From Streptomyces tendae (GTDB lineage Bacteria; Actinomycetota; Actinomycetes; Streptomycetales; Streptomycetaceae), in contig NZ_CP043959.1 of NCBI RefSeq assembly GCF_008632955.1, positions 3,348,001-3,412,000 on the forward strand: DNA of 64,000 nt, in the 5' to 3' direction. The translations under genes were made by a program, and so were the position numbers. Below are positions 35,989-44,703 of the stretch, in pieces (the first letter of the stretch is position 1; each line of letters opens with the position of its first letter). Under the pieces are notes generated by a model, which searched no databases, had not been told where the DNA came from, and saw nothing but the letters and a program-made list of their open reading frames with translations.

Positions 35989-36948
35989 ATGACCACAAAG
36001 ATCACGAGCGCCCCGCCCGCCGCCGGGCTCCGCAAGGAGTCCCGGCGGCGGCCGGCCGCCTCCCCGTCCGTATCCAAGGTGGGCCGTCCGGGCTTCGCCT
36101 GGGCGCTGCCCGCCGCAGTGTTCTTCGCCCTCTTCGCCATCGTCCCGCTGATCATGGTCGCGGTGCTGTCCTTCATGAGCTGGGACGGGATCGGCTCGCC
36201 CCAGTGGGTCGGCACGGACAACTGGTCGCGCCTGATGGACGACCCGGTGATGCTCCAGAGCATCTGGCTGACCCTGCTGCTGACCGCGCTCGGCGTGGTC
36301 GTCCAGACCCCGCTGAGCATCCTGCTCGGCGTCTGGGCCGCGGGCCACCAGCGCAACCGCGCGGTGCTGTCGGTCATCTACTTCATCCCGCTGCTGCTGT
36401 CCGCCACCGCCGTCTCCGTGCTGTGGCGCGCGCTGCTCGACCCGAACTTCGGCATCCCGGCGGACGCCACCTGGCTGTTCGGCGACGGCAACCTGTTCGG
36501 CGAGCAGGCCACCGCCATCGGCGTGCTCGCGTTCGTGAGCACCTGGCAGTTCACGCCGTTCCACACGCTGATCTACCAGGGCGCCGCCCGCGCGATCCCG
36601 CAGGTGCTGTACCAGGCGGCGGAGATCGACGGCGCGGGCCGCTACCGGCAGTTCTTCCACATCACCCTGCCGCAGCTGCGCAACTCGATGATCACGTCGA
36701 TGATCCTGATGATCGTCGGTGGCCTCACCACCTTCGAGACCGTCCTCATCCTGACCCAGGGCGGCCCCGGCACCGACACCACCATCAGCGCCTACTACAT
36801 GTACGACAAGGCCTTCAAGGGCTTCGACTTCGGGGCCGGTTCCGCCATCGCCCTCGCCCTGGTCGTCGCCGCCACCATCATCTCCCTGGTCGTGGTGAAG
36901 GTCTCCGGCTACGACAAGATGCGCAGCACCATGGAGGGTGTGTCATGA
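35989..36948 (+). CDS. bxlF: Xylo-oligosaccharide ABC transporter permease 1
   Basis: 319 residues, six predicted transmembrane helices starting with GFAWALPAAVFFALFAIVPLIMVAVL. The EAA loop that docks the ATPase reads YQAAEIDGAGRYRQFFHITLPQL. Polar 25-residue N-terminal extension before the first helix. Its stop overlaps the bxlG ATG (ATGA), so the two permeases are co-translated and probably form a heterodimer. Confidence 0.92.
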   Translation: MTTKITSAPPAAGLRKESRRRPAASPSVSKVGRPGFAWALPAAVFFALFAIVPLIMVAVLSFMSWDGIGSPQWVGTDNWSRLMDDPVMLQSIWLTLLLTALGVVVQTPLSILLGVWAAGHQRNRAVLSVIYFIPLLLSATAVSVLWRALLDPNFGIPADATWLFGDGNLFGEQATAIGVLAFVSTWQFTPFHTLIYQGAARAIPQVLYQAAEIDGAGRYRQFFHITLPQLRNSMITSMILMIVGGLTTFETVLILTQGGPGTDTTISAYYMYDKAFKGFDFGAGSAIALALVVAATIISLVVVKVSGYDKMRSTMEGVS

Positions 36949-37763
36949 GGCGCCGCCCCAACTACCTGGCCGGCGCCGGCTCGATCGTCTGGCTGCTCCT
37001 CGTCGGCCTGCCGCTGTACGTGATGCTCGCCGCGACCCTGCGCACCCGCCAGGACTACGCCGCGAACGGTCCGGTCTCCCTTCCGGACACCTTCACCCTG
37101 GACAACTTCACCGGCGCCTTCGACTCGGGCTTCGGCCAGTACTTCTTCAACACGCTCGTCGTCACCGCCTGCGTGATCGGCATCGTGGTGCTGCTGGTCC
37201 CGCCGCTCGCCTACGCCATCGTGCGCAGCCGGGGCAAGGCCACGTCGGCGATCTTCCGGCTGTTCCTGCTCGGTCTGGCGATCCCCGCCCAGGCCGTCAT
37301 CGTGCCGATGTTCTACCTGATCAGCGAAGCCGGGCTGTACGACAACCTGCTCGGCGTCATCCTGCCCACGGCCGCCTTCTGCCTGCCGATGTCCGCGCTG
37401 ATCCTCAGTGGCGCCATGCGTGACATCTCCCCGGAGCTGTACGAGGCCATGGCCATGGACGGCGCCTCCCCGCGGCGCATGTTCTTCCAGCTCGTGATGC
37501 CGCTGTCCCGGGGCGGACTGTCCACCATCGTGGTCTTCTCCGCGCTCCAGGCATGGAACGGCTTCCTGTTCCCGCTGGTGCTGACCCAGTCCGACTCCAC
37601 CAAGGTCGTGACCCTGGGTCTGTACAACTTCCAGACCGAGCACGGCATCGACATCCCCGGTCTGCTGGGAGCCGTGGTGCTGTCCATGGTGCCCATCCTT
37701 CTCGTCTACCTGTTCGCCCGTCGTGCCCTGGTCCAGGGTCTGATGGGTGTCGGAGGAAAGTGA
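36945..37763 (+). CDS. bxlG: Xylo-oligosaccharide ABC transporter permease 2
   Basis: 272 residues, six helices (first: GSIVWLLLVGLPLYVMLAATL), EAA loop YEAMAMDGASPRRMFFQLVMPL. Starts at the ATG overlapping the bxlF stop; ends overlapping the GTG of bxlA (GTGA). Completes the sugar importer together with BxlE and BxlF. Confidence 0.92.
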   Translation: MRRRPNYLAGAGSIVWLLLVGLPLYVMLAATLRTRQDYAANGPVSLPDTFTLDNFTGAFDSGFGQYFFNTLVVTACVIGIVVLLVPPLAYAIVRSRGKATSAIFRLFLLGLAIPAQAVIVPMFYLISEAGLYDNLLGVILPTAAFCLPMSALILSGAMRDISPELYEAMAMDGASPRRMFFQLVMPLSRGGLSTIVVFSALQAWNGFLFPLVLTQSDSTKVVTLGLYNFQTEHGIDIPGLLGAVVLSMVPILLVYLFARRALVQGLMGVGGK

Positions 37764-40129
37764 CCGCGAACGTGGCCGTAGAGACCACCCCCGAAACCCC
37801 TGTCTGGAACGACCCCTCCCACCCCGTCTCCGCCCGGGTCGACGCGCTGATCGGCGTCATGACCCTCGAGGAGAAGATCGCCCAGCTGTACGGCGTCTGG
37901 GTCGGCGCGTCCGCCAACGGCGGCGAAGTCGCCCCGCACCAGCACGACATGGAGGAGGCCGTCGACCTCGACGCGCTCCTCCCCGCCGGCCTGGGCCAGC
38001 TCACCCGCCCCTTCGGCACCGCGCCCGTCGACCCGGCGCTCGGCGCGCTGTCCCTGCTGCGCACCCAGTCCCGGATCACCTCCGCGAACCGCTTCGGCAT
38101 CCCCGCCGTGGCGCACGAGGAGTGCCTGGCCGGCTTCGCCGCCTGGGGCGCCACCGCCTACCCCGTGCCGCTGTCCTGGGGCGCCACCTTCGACCCGGAC
38201 GTCGTCCGCAGGATGGCCGCCGCCATCGGCCGCGACATGCGCGCCGTCGGCGTCCACCAGGGACTCGCCCCCGTGCTGGACGTCGTCCGCGACGCCCGCT
38301 GGGGACGTGTGGAGGAGACCATCGGCGAGGACCCGTACCTCGTCGGCACCATCGGCACCGCCTATGTGCGGGGCCTGGAGTCCGCCGGGATCGTCGCCAC
38401 CCTCAAGCACTTCGTCGGCTACTCGGCCTCCCGCGCCGGCCGCAACCTCGCCCCCTCGTCCGTGGGGCCGCGTGAACGCGCCGACGTGCTGCTGCCGCCG
38501 TTCGAGATGGCGATCCGCGAGGGCGGCGCGCGCTCCGTCATGCACGCCTACACCGACATCGACGGTATGCCCGCCGCGGCCGACGAGAGCCTGCTCACCG
38601 GACTGCTGCGGGACACCTGGGGCTTCGACGGCACCGTGGTGGCCGACTACTTCGGCATCGCGTTCCTCAAGACGCTGCACGGCATCGCCGGCGACTTCGC
38701 CGACGCGGCCGGCGCCGCGCTCCAGGCGGGCGTCGACGTCGAACTGCCCACCGTCAAGACGTTCGGCGCCCCGCTCGTCGACGCCGTCACCGACGGCCGG
38801 GTGCCGGAGTCCGTCATTGACCGGGCCCTGCGCCGCGTCCTCACCCAGAAGGCGGAACTCGGCCTGCTGGACCGGGACTGGAACCCGCTGCCGCCCGCGT
38901 TCGACGGCGCCGACCTGGACGACCCGGAGTCGCTGCGCGGCACGATCGACCTCGACGGCCCCGAGAACCGCGAACTGGCCCGGGAGATCGCCGAGAAGGC
39001 GGTCGTGCTGCTCACCAACGACGGCACCCTGCCGCTGGACCGTCCTCGCCGCATCGCGCTGATCGGCCCCAACGCCGACGAGGCCGCCGCCGTCCTGGGC
39101 TGCTACTCCTTCCCGCAGCACGTGGGCGTGAAGTACCCGGACATGCCCGTGGGCATCGAGCTGCCCAGCCTGCGCGACAGCCTGTCCGCCGAGTTCCCCG
39201 ACGCCGACATCACCGTGGTGCGCGGCACGGGCATCGACGACGGCGACCTCACCGGCATCGCCGAGGCGGTGGCCACGGCGCGTGACGCCGACATCGTCGT
39301 CGTGGCGCTCGGTGACCGCGCGGGCCTGTTCGGCCGGGGCACCAGCGGTGAGGGCTGCGACGCGGAGTCCCTCGCCCTGCCCGGCGCCCAGCAGCAGCTC
39401 CTCGACGCAACTCTCGACTCCGGTACGCCGGTGGTGACCGTGCTGCTCGCGGGCCGCCCGTACGCGCTCGGCCGCGCGGTCGCCGACTCGGCGGCGATCG
39501 TGCAGTCGTTCTTCCCCGGAGTCGCGGGCACCCGGGCCATCGCCGGTGTGCTCAGCGGCCGGACCGCCCCCTCCGGGCGTCTGCCGGTGAGCGTCCCGAA
39601 CAGCGCCGGCTCGCAGCCGACCACGTACCTCGGCGCCCCGCTCGCCCAGGCCAGCGAGGTCTCCAACATCGACCCGACCCCGGCGTTCGGCTTCGGACAC
39701 GGTCTGACGTACACCACGTTCGCCTGGAGCGACCTCGTCGTGGACGCCGGACAGGCGCCCACGGACGGCGAGTTCACCGCGTCCCTCACCGTCCGCAACA
39801 CGGGCGACCGGACCGGCACCGAGGTCGTCCAGCTCTACCTGCACGACCCGGTCGCCTCCGTGGTCCAGCCGGTGCAACGGCTGGTCGGCTACACCCGGGT
39901 CGAGCTGGAGCCGGGCGAGGAGCGGAGGGTGCGCGTCACGGTCCCGGCGGACGTGGCGTCGTTCACCGGCCGCGAGGGCCACCGGATCGTCGAACCGGGC
40001 GCCCTGGAACTGCGCCTGGCCGCGTCCAGCACGGACGCCCGCCTCACCGCGACGGTCACGCTGACCGGCCCGGTAAGGCGGGTGGACCACACGCGGCGCT
40101 TCCACGCGGAGTTCTCGCAGGGGGCCTGA
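37760..40129 (+). CDS. bxlA: Intracellular GH3 beta-xylosidase
   Basis: 789 residues, no signal peptide. GH3 (beta/alpha)8 domain with nucleophile Asp296 (DGTVVADYFGIAF) and KHFVGYSASRAGRNLAP substrate loop, then the alpha/beta sandwich (IALIGPNADEAAAVLGCYSFP) and a C-terminal FnIII-like domain (TEVVQLYLHDPVASVVQPVQRLVGY). It hydrolyses imported xylobiose and oligosaccharides to xylose. The GTG start overlaps the bxlG stop with GGAGG only 3 nt upstream; a GTG at 37772 is less likely. Last gene of the operon, followed by a strong terminator. Confidence 0.92.
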   Translation: MTANVAVETTPETPVWNDPSHPVSARVDALIGVMTLEEKIAQLYGVWVGASANGGEVAPHQHDMEEAVDLDALLPAGLGQLTRPFGTAPVDPALGALSLLRTQSRITSANRFGIPAVAHEECLAGFAAWGATAYPVPLSWGATFDPDVVRRMAAAIGRDMRAVGVHQGLAPVLDVVRDARWGRVEETIGEDPYLVGTIGTAYVRGLESAGIVATLKHFVGYSASRAGRNLAPSSVGPRERADVLLPPFEMAIREGGARSVMHAYTDIDGMPAAADESLLTGLLRDTWGFDGTVVADYFGIAFLKTLHGIAGDFADAAGAALQAGVDVELPTVKTFGAPLVDAVTDGRVPESVIDRALRRVLTQKAELGLLDRDWNPLPPAFDGADLDDPESLRGTIDLDGPENRELAREIAEKAVVLLTNDGTLPLDRPRRIALIGPNADEAAAVLGCYSFPQHVGVKYPDMPVGIELPSLRDSLSAEFPDADITVVRGTGIDDGDLTGIAEAVATARDADIVVVALGDRAGLFGRGTSGEGCDAESLALPGAQQQLLDATLDSGTPVVTVLLAGRPYALGRAVADSAAIVQSFFPGVAGTRAIAGVLSGRTAPSGRLPVSVPNSAGSQPTTYLGAPLAQASEVSNIDPTPAFGFGHGLTYTTFAWSDLVVDAGQAPTDGEFTASLTVRNTGDRTGTEVVQLYLHDPVASVVQPVQRLVGYTRVELEPGEERRVRVTVPADVASFTGREGHRIVEPGALELRLAASSTDARLTATVTLTGPVRRVDHTRRFHAEFSQGA

Positions 40130-40144
40130 CCCCCCACCCACCAC

Positions 40145-40176
40145 AGCCCCCGGCCGACGCCAGTCGGCCGGGGGCT
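40145..40176 (+). terminator. Terminator of the bxl operon
   Basis: AGCCCCCGGCCGAC pairs perfectly with GTCGGCCGGGGGCT around GCCA, 16 nt after the bxlA stop. Confidence 0.88.
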
Positions 40177-40213
40177 GGTCCTTGACGGACGGGTTCAGGG
40201 CAAACCGGCGTGC

Positions 40214-40396
40214 TTACCTGGCGGCGAGGGCCACGAAGGCGGCCCACTGGTCACGGCCGACCCGCAGCACGGGGCCGTTGCCGACGGCCTTGGAGTCCCG
40301 TACGTACACGGTGTTCCGGTGGGCGGCCACCTCGACGCAGTCGCCGCCGCTCGTCCCGCTGTAGCTGCTCTTGACCCACTCAAGGTCGATGCTCAT
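40214..40396 (-). CDS. DUF397 protein
   Basis: 60 residues with the DUF397 pattern: WVKSSYSGTSGGDCVEVA, VYVRDSK and WAAFVALAAR. In streptomycetes these proteins pair with WhiJ-like HTH regulators and modulate their DNA binding during development. Its ATG overlaps the stop of the HTH gene (ATGA), the standard arrangement. Confidence 0.93.
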   Translation of the reverse strand: MSIDLEWVKSSYSGTSGGDCVEVAAHRNTVYVRDSKAVGNGPVLRVGRDQWAAFVALAAR

Positions 40397-41250
40397 AGCT
40401 CCCCTGCCATGTGCTGGATGAGGCGCGAGGACTCCTCGGTGTTGAGGGCCTGCGTCCGCAGCGTTCCATACCGAAGCCAGAACTCGCTCACCTCGTGTCG
40501 GTCGGACCTCACGCTCACGATGTCCTGGGCTTCAACATAGACGTGCTGTTTGCGGTCGGTCGACTCCAACAACACCATGGGGCCGTTGAGTCCGCTGTGG
40601 GCGCCTCGGGCCGTGGGCATGATCTGCAACTCGACGTTGCGCATGGCCGAGCACTCCAGCAGGTGTGCCCACTGCACCCGCATCAGGGTGGTGTCACCGA
40701 TCACGCGTCGGATCGCGGACTCCTCCACGATGAACACGAAGACGATCGGCGGGTTCTTGCGGGTCAGCAGTGACTGCCGGGCCATTCGGGCCGCCACCCT
40801 CTGCTCGACCGTCTCCCCGTCCAGGGGAGGGAAGTGCGCATCAAGAAGCGCCTGGGCATACGCCTCCGTCTGCAACAACCCCGGCACCAGCATCGGGTCG
40901 TACGAGAAGCGGCTCACCGCCTCCGCTTCCAGGAGGGCGAAGTCCTGGAGGAACAGTGGCAGTTTGGCCCGGTCCACGTCCTGCTGGAGCACCCGCAGGG
41001 CCCCGCCCGCGTCCAGCACGCGTTCCGCGGCCTCCGTGAAGGCCGCCTTCGCCGGGCGGCGGCCCTGCTCGACGGACGCGACCTGCTCCATGGAGTAGCC
41101 GATGGCGTCCGCGAGGGCCTGCTGGGTGAGGCCGGCGCGCTCGCGGAAGAGGCGGACGAGCTTGCCGTAGGCGCTCCACGCCGCCGGACGCTCCTTGTCG
41201 GGCCCGCGCCGGCCGGCCGTACCGCACTCCCGCTGGGTGGTCCTGCCCAT
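40393..41250 (-). CDS. WhiJ/Scr1-type helix-turn-helix regulator (DUF5753)
   Basis: 285 residues: XRE-type helix-turn-helix (LVRLFRERAGLTQQALADAIGYSMEQVASVEQGRRPAKAAF) then the DUF5753 domain with YDPMLVPGLLQTEAYAQALL and the VFVFIVEESAIRRVIG segment. Streptomyces carry dozens of such gene pairs; known ones (WhiJ, BldB-linked) time sporulation and antibiotic production. The ATG follows AGGGGGCGCG. Upstream, at 41329-41378, five CCGTACSG repeats spaced one helical turn apart may be its operator. Confidence 0.92.
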   Translation of the reverse strand: MGRTTQRECGTAGRRGPDKERPAAWSAYGKLVRLFRERAGLTQQALADAIGYSMEQVASVEQGRRPAKAAFTEAAERVLDAGGALRVLQQDVDRAKLPLFLQDFALLEAEAVSRFSYDPMLVPGLLQTEAYAQALLDAHFPPLDGETVEQRVAARMARQSLLTRKNPPIVFVFIVEESAIRRVIGDTTLMRVQWAHLLECSAMRNVELQIMPTARGAHSGLNGPMVLLESTDRKQHVYVEAQDIVSVRSDRHEVSEFWLRYGTLRTQALNTEESSRLIQHMAGEL

Positions 41251-41328
41251 CGCGCCCCCTGCTCCACCGCACAGTGATCCGTCAGGGAGCACAACGACCG
41301 AACTGGCGGTCGGGCCACGCGTGCGGAC

Positions 41329-41378
41329 CCGTACGGCTGCCGTACGGATCCGTACCGCGGCCGTACCGTGCCGGACCG
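41329..41378. repeat. Helically phased CCGTACSG repeats
   Basis: CCGTACGG at 41329 and 41340, CCGTACCG at 41350 and 41361, CCGGACCG at 41371: starts 10-11 nt apart, i.e. one turn of DNA. Lies 80-130 nt upstream of the HTH regulator start (41250) and just past the nitroreductase stop. Confidence 0.75.
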
Positions 41379-41426
41379 GGCCCCGCACGGGCGGTCCGGT
41401 CCGGCACGGCGACGTGCGGGGGCGCC

Positions 41427-42164
41427 CTACCAGCGGTTGCGGTGGACGACCTCCTCGACCGGGCGGCGGCGGACCGGGCCGAAGTTGCCCTGGGGCCGCC
41501 CCACCGGGATCGCGGCGAAGGTGTTCATGTCCTCGGGGATGCCGAGGGCCGCCTTCCACTCGTTCTCCAGGAAGAGGTGCCAGATGGTGATGTTGGCGGC
41601 CAGGCCCAGGCCGCGCGCCGCGAGCAGCAGGTTCTGCACGCCCGGGTAGACGCACGAGCCCTCCGCGAGGGCGGAGAACCGCTCCTGGATCCGCCCCATA
41701 CGCTCCGTAGCCTCCGCGCCCAGCGCCTCGGCGTAGATCCGCAGGCCCTCCTCCTCGATCCTCGGCGCGGGGAACTGGTAGCAGGGGATGATCAGCGCGG
41801 GCGTGTCGGCGAAGTGGTCGCGCTGGTACTCGATCGCGGCGACCATGCGCCCGTACGCGGCCTCGTCCATGCCCTCGGGGGCGTACTTGCCGGTCGTGGC
41901 CAGGTATGCGTCCACGCACCGCTTCCACAGCGGCGCCAGCTCGGCCATGACCGCCCGGTCGGTGACGACGACGTACTGGTAGCGCTGCATGTTGCCGCCG
42001 CTGGGGCCCCACACGGCCGCCTGTATGAGCCGGTCCACCAGCTCGTCGGGGAGCGGGTCGGGGCGCAGGCGCCGCATGGCCCTCATGGTGGACATCGTCG
42101 CGAAAAGGGAGGGCTCGGCGGTGCCGTCGGCCACCGCGCCGGCGAGAGGCGTCTCAGTTGTCAT
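41427..42164 (-). CDS. Nitroreductase-family flavoprotein
   Basis: 245 residues. Nitroreductase fold: MSTMRAMRRLRPDPLPDELVDRLIQAAVWGPSGGNMQRYQYVVV is the N-terminal FMN-binding part, and GVQNLLLAARGLGLAANIT the conserved helix; ends with PRRRPVEEVVHRNRW-like tail. Probably FMN-dependent NAD(P)H oxidoreductase acting on quinones or nitro compounds. ATG at 42164 is preceded by a TACACT box 7 nt away, indicating a leaderless mRNA. Convergent with nothing; downstream lies the HTH pair. Confidence 0.88.
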   Translation of the reverse strand: MTTETPLAGAVADGTAEPSLFATMSTMRAMRRLRPDPLPDELVDRLIQAAVWGPSGGNMQRYQYVVVTDRAVMAELAPLWKRCVDAYLATTGKYAPEGMDEAAYGRMVAAIEYQRDHFADTPALIIPCYQFPAPRIEEEGLRIYAEALGAEATERMGRIQERFSALAEGSCVYPGVQNLLLAARGLGLAANITIWHLFLENEWKAALGIPEDMNTFAAIPVGRPQGNFGPVRRRPVEEVVHRNRW

Positions 42165-42171
42165 GATCGTG

Positions 42172-42177
42172 AGTGTA
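42172..42177 (-). promoter_or_regulatory. -10 box of a leaderless nitroreductase promoter
   Basis: TACACT on the minus strand, 7 nt before the ATG at 42164; the -35 region is weak. Confidence 0.4.
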
Positions 42178-42356
42178 GGGACTGTGAACTTCCCCTGGAA
42201 CGGCTCCACTTGAGATCGGCCCAGTGGTCCCGATCTTCGTCGGCCGGGTGCCGGCACCGTCACCGGTGTCGCAGCCGTCCCGCCTGCCGCACGGTTCGCC
42301 CGCATGACGTGGGGTCCGGCGCGGTACTCGGCCGGTACTGCGGAAGGGAGCGGATC

Positions 42357-42593
42357 ATGGCGGTCTGTGAAGTGTGCGGAAACGACTACACCCTGTCCTT
42401 CGAGGTGCGCACGGTCGATGGCTCCGTCCACACGTTCGACAGCATCGAGTGCGCCGCCCACAAGCTGGCGCCCATCTGCGACAACTGTCAGTGCAAGGTC
42501 CTCGGACACGGGCATCAGGTGGGCGGCCAGTTCTTCTGCTGCGCCCACTGCGCCCGCGCACAGGGGCACGCCGAGCTGGCCGACAGCGCGTAG
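42357..42593 (+). CDS. Small Cys-rich, metallothionein-like zinc protein
   Basis: 78 residues with ten cysteines. An N-terminal CEVCGN knuckle and ECAAHK, then a C-terminal cluster CDNCQCKVLGHG...GGQFFCCAHCAR. The second half follows the bacterial metallothionein (SmtA/BmtA) pattern C-x2-C-x-C-x-V ... G-x-F/Y-C-C/S-x2-C-A, so it probably binds zinc or another soft metal in the cytosol. ATG at 42357 after GAAGGGAGCGGATC. Stand-alone gene; a -10-like TACTGC lies about 20 nt upstream. Confidence 0.72.
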   Translation: MAVCEVCGNDYTLSFEVRTVDGSVHTFDSIECAAHKLAPICDNCQCKVLGHGHQVGGQFFCCAHCARAQGHAELADSA

Positions 42594-42664
42594 CCGTGAG
42601 CGAAGAGCGACGACGACCGCGCGCGGTCCTGCGCCACCGGCCCACTCACACCGGAGGGTGACGA

Positions 42665-42904
42665 ATGATCGACGAGAGCCATGTCAGGGACCTCTGTGAC
42701 GCCGCGAACGACGACGCCGCGCTCGTCCTGCTGGAAGGCAGGGCCCGCGTGGTCGAGCAGCCGTCGGGAGAGGAGTCCCGGGGAGCGCTGCTCGTGATCA
42801 CCAAGCGTGACCTGGTCGAGCGACTGGGTCCCGACCCGAGCGACCAGGACCTGCACGACGTGGCGGGGACCCTGTCCGACACGGTCGGCAAGCTGGGCGC
42901 CTGA
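42665..42904 (+). CDS. Small acidic hypothetical protein
   Basis: 79 residues, not recognised. Acidic, soluble, predicted mixed alpha/beta (AALVLLEGRARVVEQP, GALLVITKRDLVERLG, DLHDVAGTLSDTVGKLG). A good GGAGG site precedes the ATG at 42665, and composition is coding-like, so it is likely a real gene. It follows the metallothionein-like gene by 71 nt on the same strand. Confidence 0.65.
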   Translation: MIDESHVRDLCDAANDDAALVLLEGRARVVEQPSGEESRGALLVITKRDLVERLGPDPSDQDLHDVAGTLSDTVGKLGA

Positions 42905-42971
42905 CGTGGTTCACCCGCGGTGACCGCCCGCGCCCATGGGGACGTGAGCGGTCACCGGCGGGCCCGCGCGG

Positions 42972-43472
42972 TCACTTTGTCCGTCCGTAGCGCGGTGCCA
43001 TGCGGGCGCCCGAGCCGCGGCGCAGGTCCAGTTCCGCTGCCGCAAGGCGAGCCACGGCGTCCGCCTTTGTGAGACCGGGTACGCACACCACCTCCCCGGC
43101 CTCCAGACCCGCGAGGGACGCCGTCACCACGTCCGCCGCCGGCATGCCGCCCTCGTCGTGGACCCGGCGCTCACCGCCCACCGGGGTGTCCCCGGCGCCG
43201 AGGTGGAACTCGGTCGCCGTGAGCCCGGGGCAGACGACCTGCACCCGCACCGGGGCGTCGGTCAGCTCGGCGGCCAGGGTCCGGGTGAAGGTCACCGCGT
43301 ACCCCTTGGACCCGGCGTACACGGCCCGCTGGGGGAGGGGATCCGGCGGCAGGTCGCCGGCGAACGCCAGGAGCGACGCCACGTTGATCACGGCGCCCCG
43401 GCCGCGCGCCAGCATGCCCGGCACCGCGGCCCTGGTCAGTGCCGTCAGGGCCACGACGTTCACATTCAGCAC
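42972..43472 (-). pseudogene. SDR oxidoreductase lacking its N-terminal half
   Basis: The readable 166 residues begin exactly at the middle of an SDR (LNVNVVALTALTRAAVPGMLARGRGAVINVASLLAFAG) and continue through catalytic YAGSKGYAVTFTRTLAAEL to a normal C-terminus. The whole cofactor-binding half (GxxxGxG and NAG motifs, about 100 residues) is missing: upstream of 43472 the sequence turns abruptly into the 3' part of a plus-strand gene. Without the Rossmann core it cannot bind NAD(P), so I call it a remnant. Confidence 0.8.
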
Positions 43473-43687
43473 TCGGGGCCGCCTTCGCGGCGCCGCCCCG
43501 CCGGGACACCGAGGGGTGGAGGGTGCTGTCGCTGCTCCTGCACGCGGGCGTCCGCTTCCCCATGGGCTGCTGCTGCGGGCCGGGGTACCGCCCCCGCACG
43601 CTCAGGGAGGTGCGGGAGCGGATGGCGTACGCCCGGCGCACGGGGGAGCCTTTCGCCAGGGCGCTGGTGCGTCCGGACCTGCCCTGA
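43473..43687 (+). pseudogene. Truncated 3' fragment of an unknown gene
   Basis: Reading frame ending at 43687 encodes about 70 coding-like residues (RRDTEGWRVLSLLLHAG, MGCCCGPGYRPRTLREVRE, RMAYARRTGEPFARALVRPD) with no start signal before the junction at 43473. An internal ATG at 43561 could make a 41-residue peptide but has a poor ribosome site. Family not recognised. Confidence 0.5.
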
Positions 43688-43731
43688 CGCCCGGCCGATC
43701 TGCGGCCGCAGGGGGGTGGGAGGCTGGAGGT

Positions 43732-44703
43732 ATGGACAGCGGCCGTGCGGACCACGCCCCCGAGACGACACCGGAACCGGTGCCGGGCCCGGAGCCCGCA
43801 CCGGCGCGCGGTGACCGCGCGTCCCGGGCCGAAACCGTTCCGTTCACCCCCGACACGCTCCTGTGGGACATGGTCGGCGACATCCGTGTCCTGCTGTACC
43901 TGCCCGCCGCCCTGGTGCTCCAGGTCGCGCACCCGGCCGTGGGCGCGGGGGTCGACGAACACTCCGTGTTCCGTACCGACCCCTGGGGGCGCGCCCGCCG
44001 CTCGCTCGACTCGCTGCAGCTGTGGGTCTACGGCGGTGACCGGGCCGTCGAGGAGGGGCGCAGGCTGCGCCGGCTGCACAAGGACTTCCGTGGCACCGAC
44101 ACCCGCGACCGTCCCTACCACGCGCTGAACCCCGCCCCCTACGCCTGGGTGCACGCCACCGGATTCCCCGTCTTCCTGCGGGCCGCGCGGTACCTGTTCC
44201 GGCCGTTCGACGAGCAGGGGGAACGGCGTCTGCACGAGGAGGCGCGCCGGCTCGGCCGCATCCTCGGCATCCGGGAGCGGGACATGCCGGGCTCCCCGGA
44301 GGAGTTCTGGGTCTACTTCGGCGCGATGGTCCGTGACGAGCTGGAACGGACGGTCGTCGTCGAGGAGTTGCTCGACGCACGGCGGTCCGTGCCTCCGCCG
44401 GACGGTGCGGGGGCGGTGCTGCGCCGGCTCTGGCCGGTGCTGTGTCCGCCGCTGCTGCGGCTGCAAGTCTTCGTCACGAGAGGGCTGTTGCCGCCCGTCG
44501 CGCGGGAGCGGCTGGACATCGTCTGGACGGCGCGCGACGAGCGCCGGCTGCGGCTGTTCGGCCGTGTCGTGCGTATGGTGGTTCCGCGCCTGCCCGAGCG
44601 GCTCCGCTACCTGCCCGCGGCCTACGCGGCCCGCCGCGCCGCCCGCGCCCGAGCCGGGTCGGCGGCCCGCCCGGCACGCCGGCGCCGTCTGCCGCTCGGC
44701 TGA
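43732..44703 (+). CDS. MpaB/rubber-oxygenase-like DUF2236 protein
   Basis: 323 residues. Matches the DUF2236 family (mycophenolic acid MpaB', latex-clearing Lcp-related): LLWDMVGDIRVLLYLPAALVLQVAHPAVGAGVDEHSVFRTDPWGRARRS, the HPAVGAG helix, and RRLHKDFRGTD...HALNPAPYAWVHATG with the His residues that ligate heme in oxygenases of the group. ATG at 43732 has GGAGG upstream. Substrate unknown. Alone. Confidence 0.85.
   Translation: MDSGRADHAPETTPEPVPGPEPAPARGDRASRAETVPFTPDTLLWDMVGDIRVLLYLPAALVLQVAHPAVGAGVDEHSVFRTDPWGRARRSLDSLQLWVYGGDRAVEEGRRLRRLHKDFRGTDTRDRPYHALNPAPYAWVHATGFPVFLRAARYLFRPFDEQGERRLHEEARRLGRILGIRERDMPGSPEEFWVYFGAMVRDELERTVVVEELLDARRSVPPPDGAGAVLRRLWPVLCPPLLRLQVFVTRGLLPPVARERLDIVWTARDERRLRLFGRVVRMVVPRLPERLRYLPAAYAARRAARARAGSAARPARRRRLPLG

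Noticed and set aside
40393..42012. A 539-codon frame joining the HTH regulator to a region opposite the nitroreductase
   Set aside because: The HTH domain starts at the ATG at 41250 with a good ribosome site; the upstream part is antisense to nothing conserved and crosses the nitroreductase in another frame.
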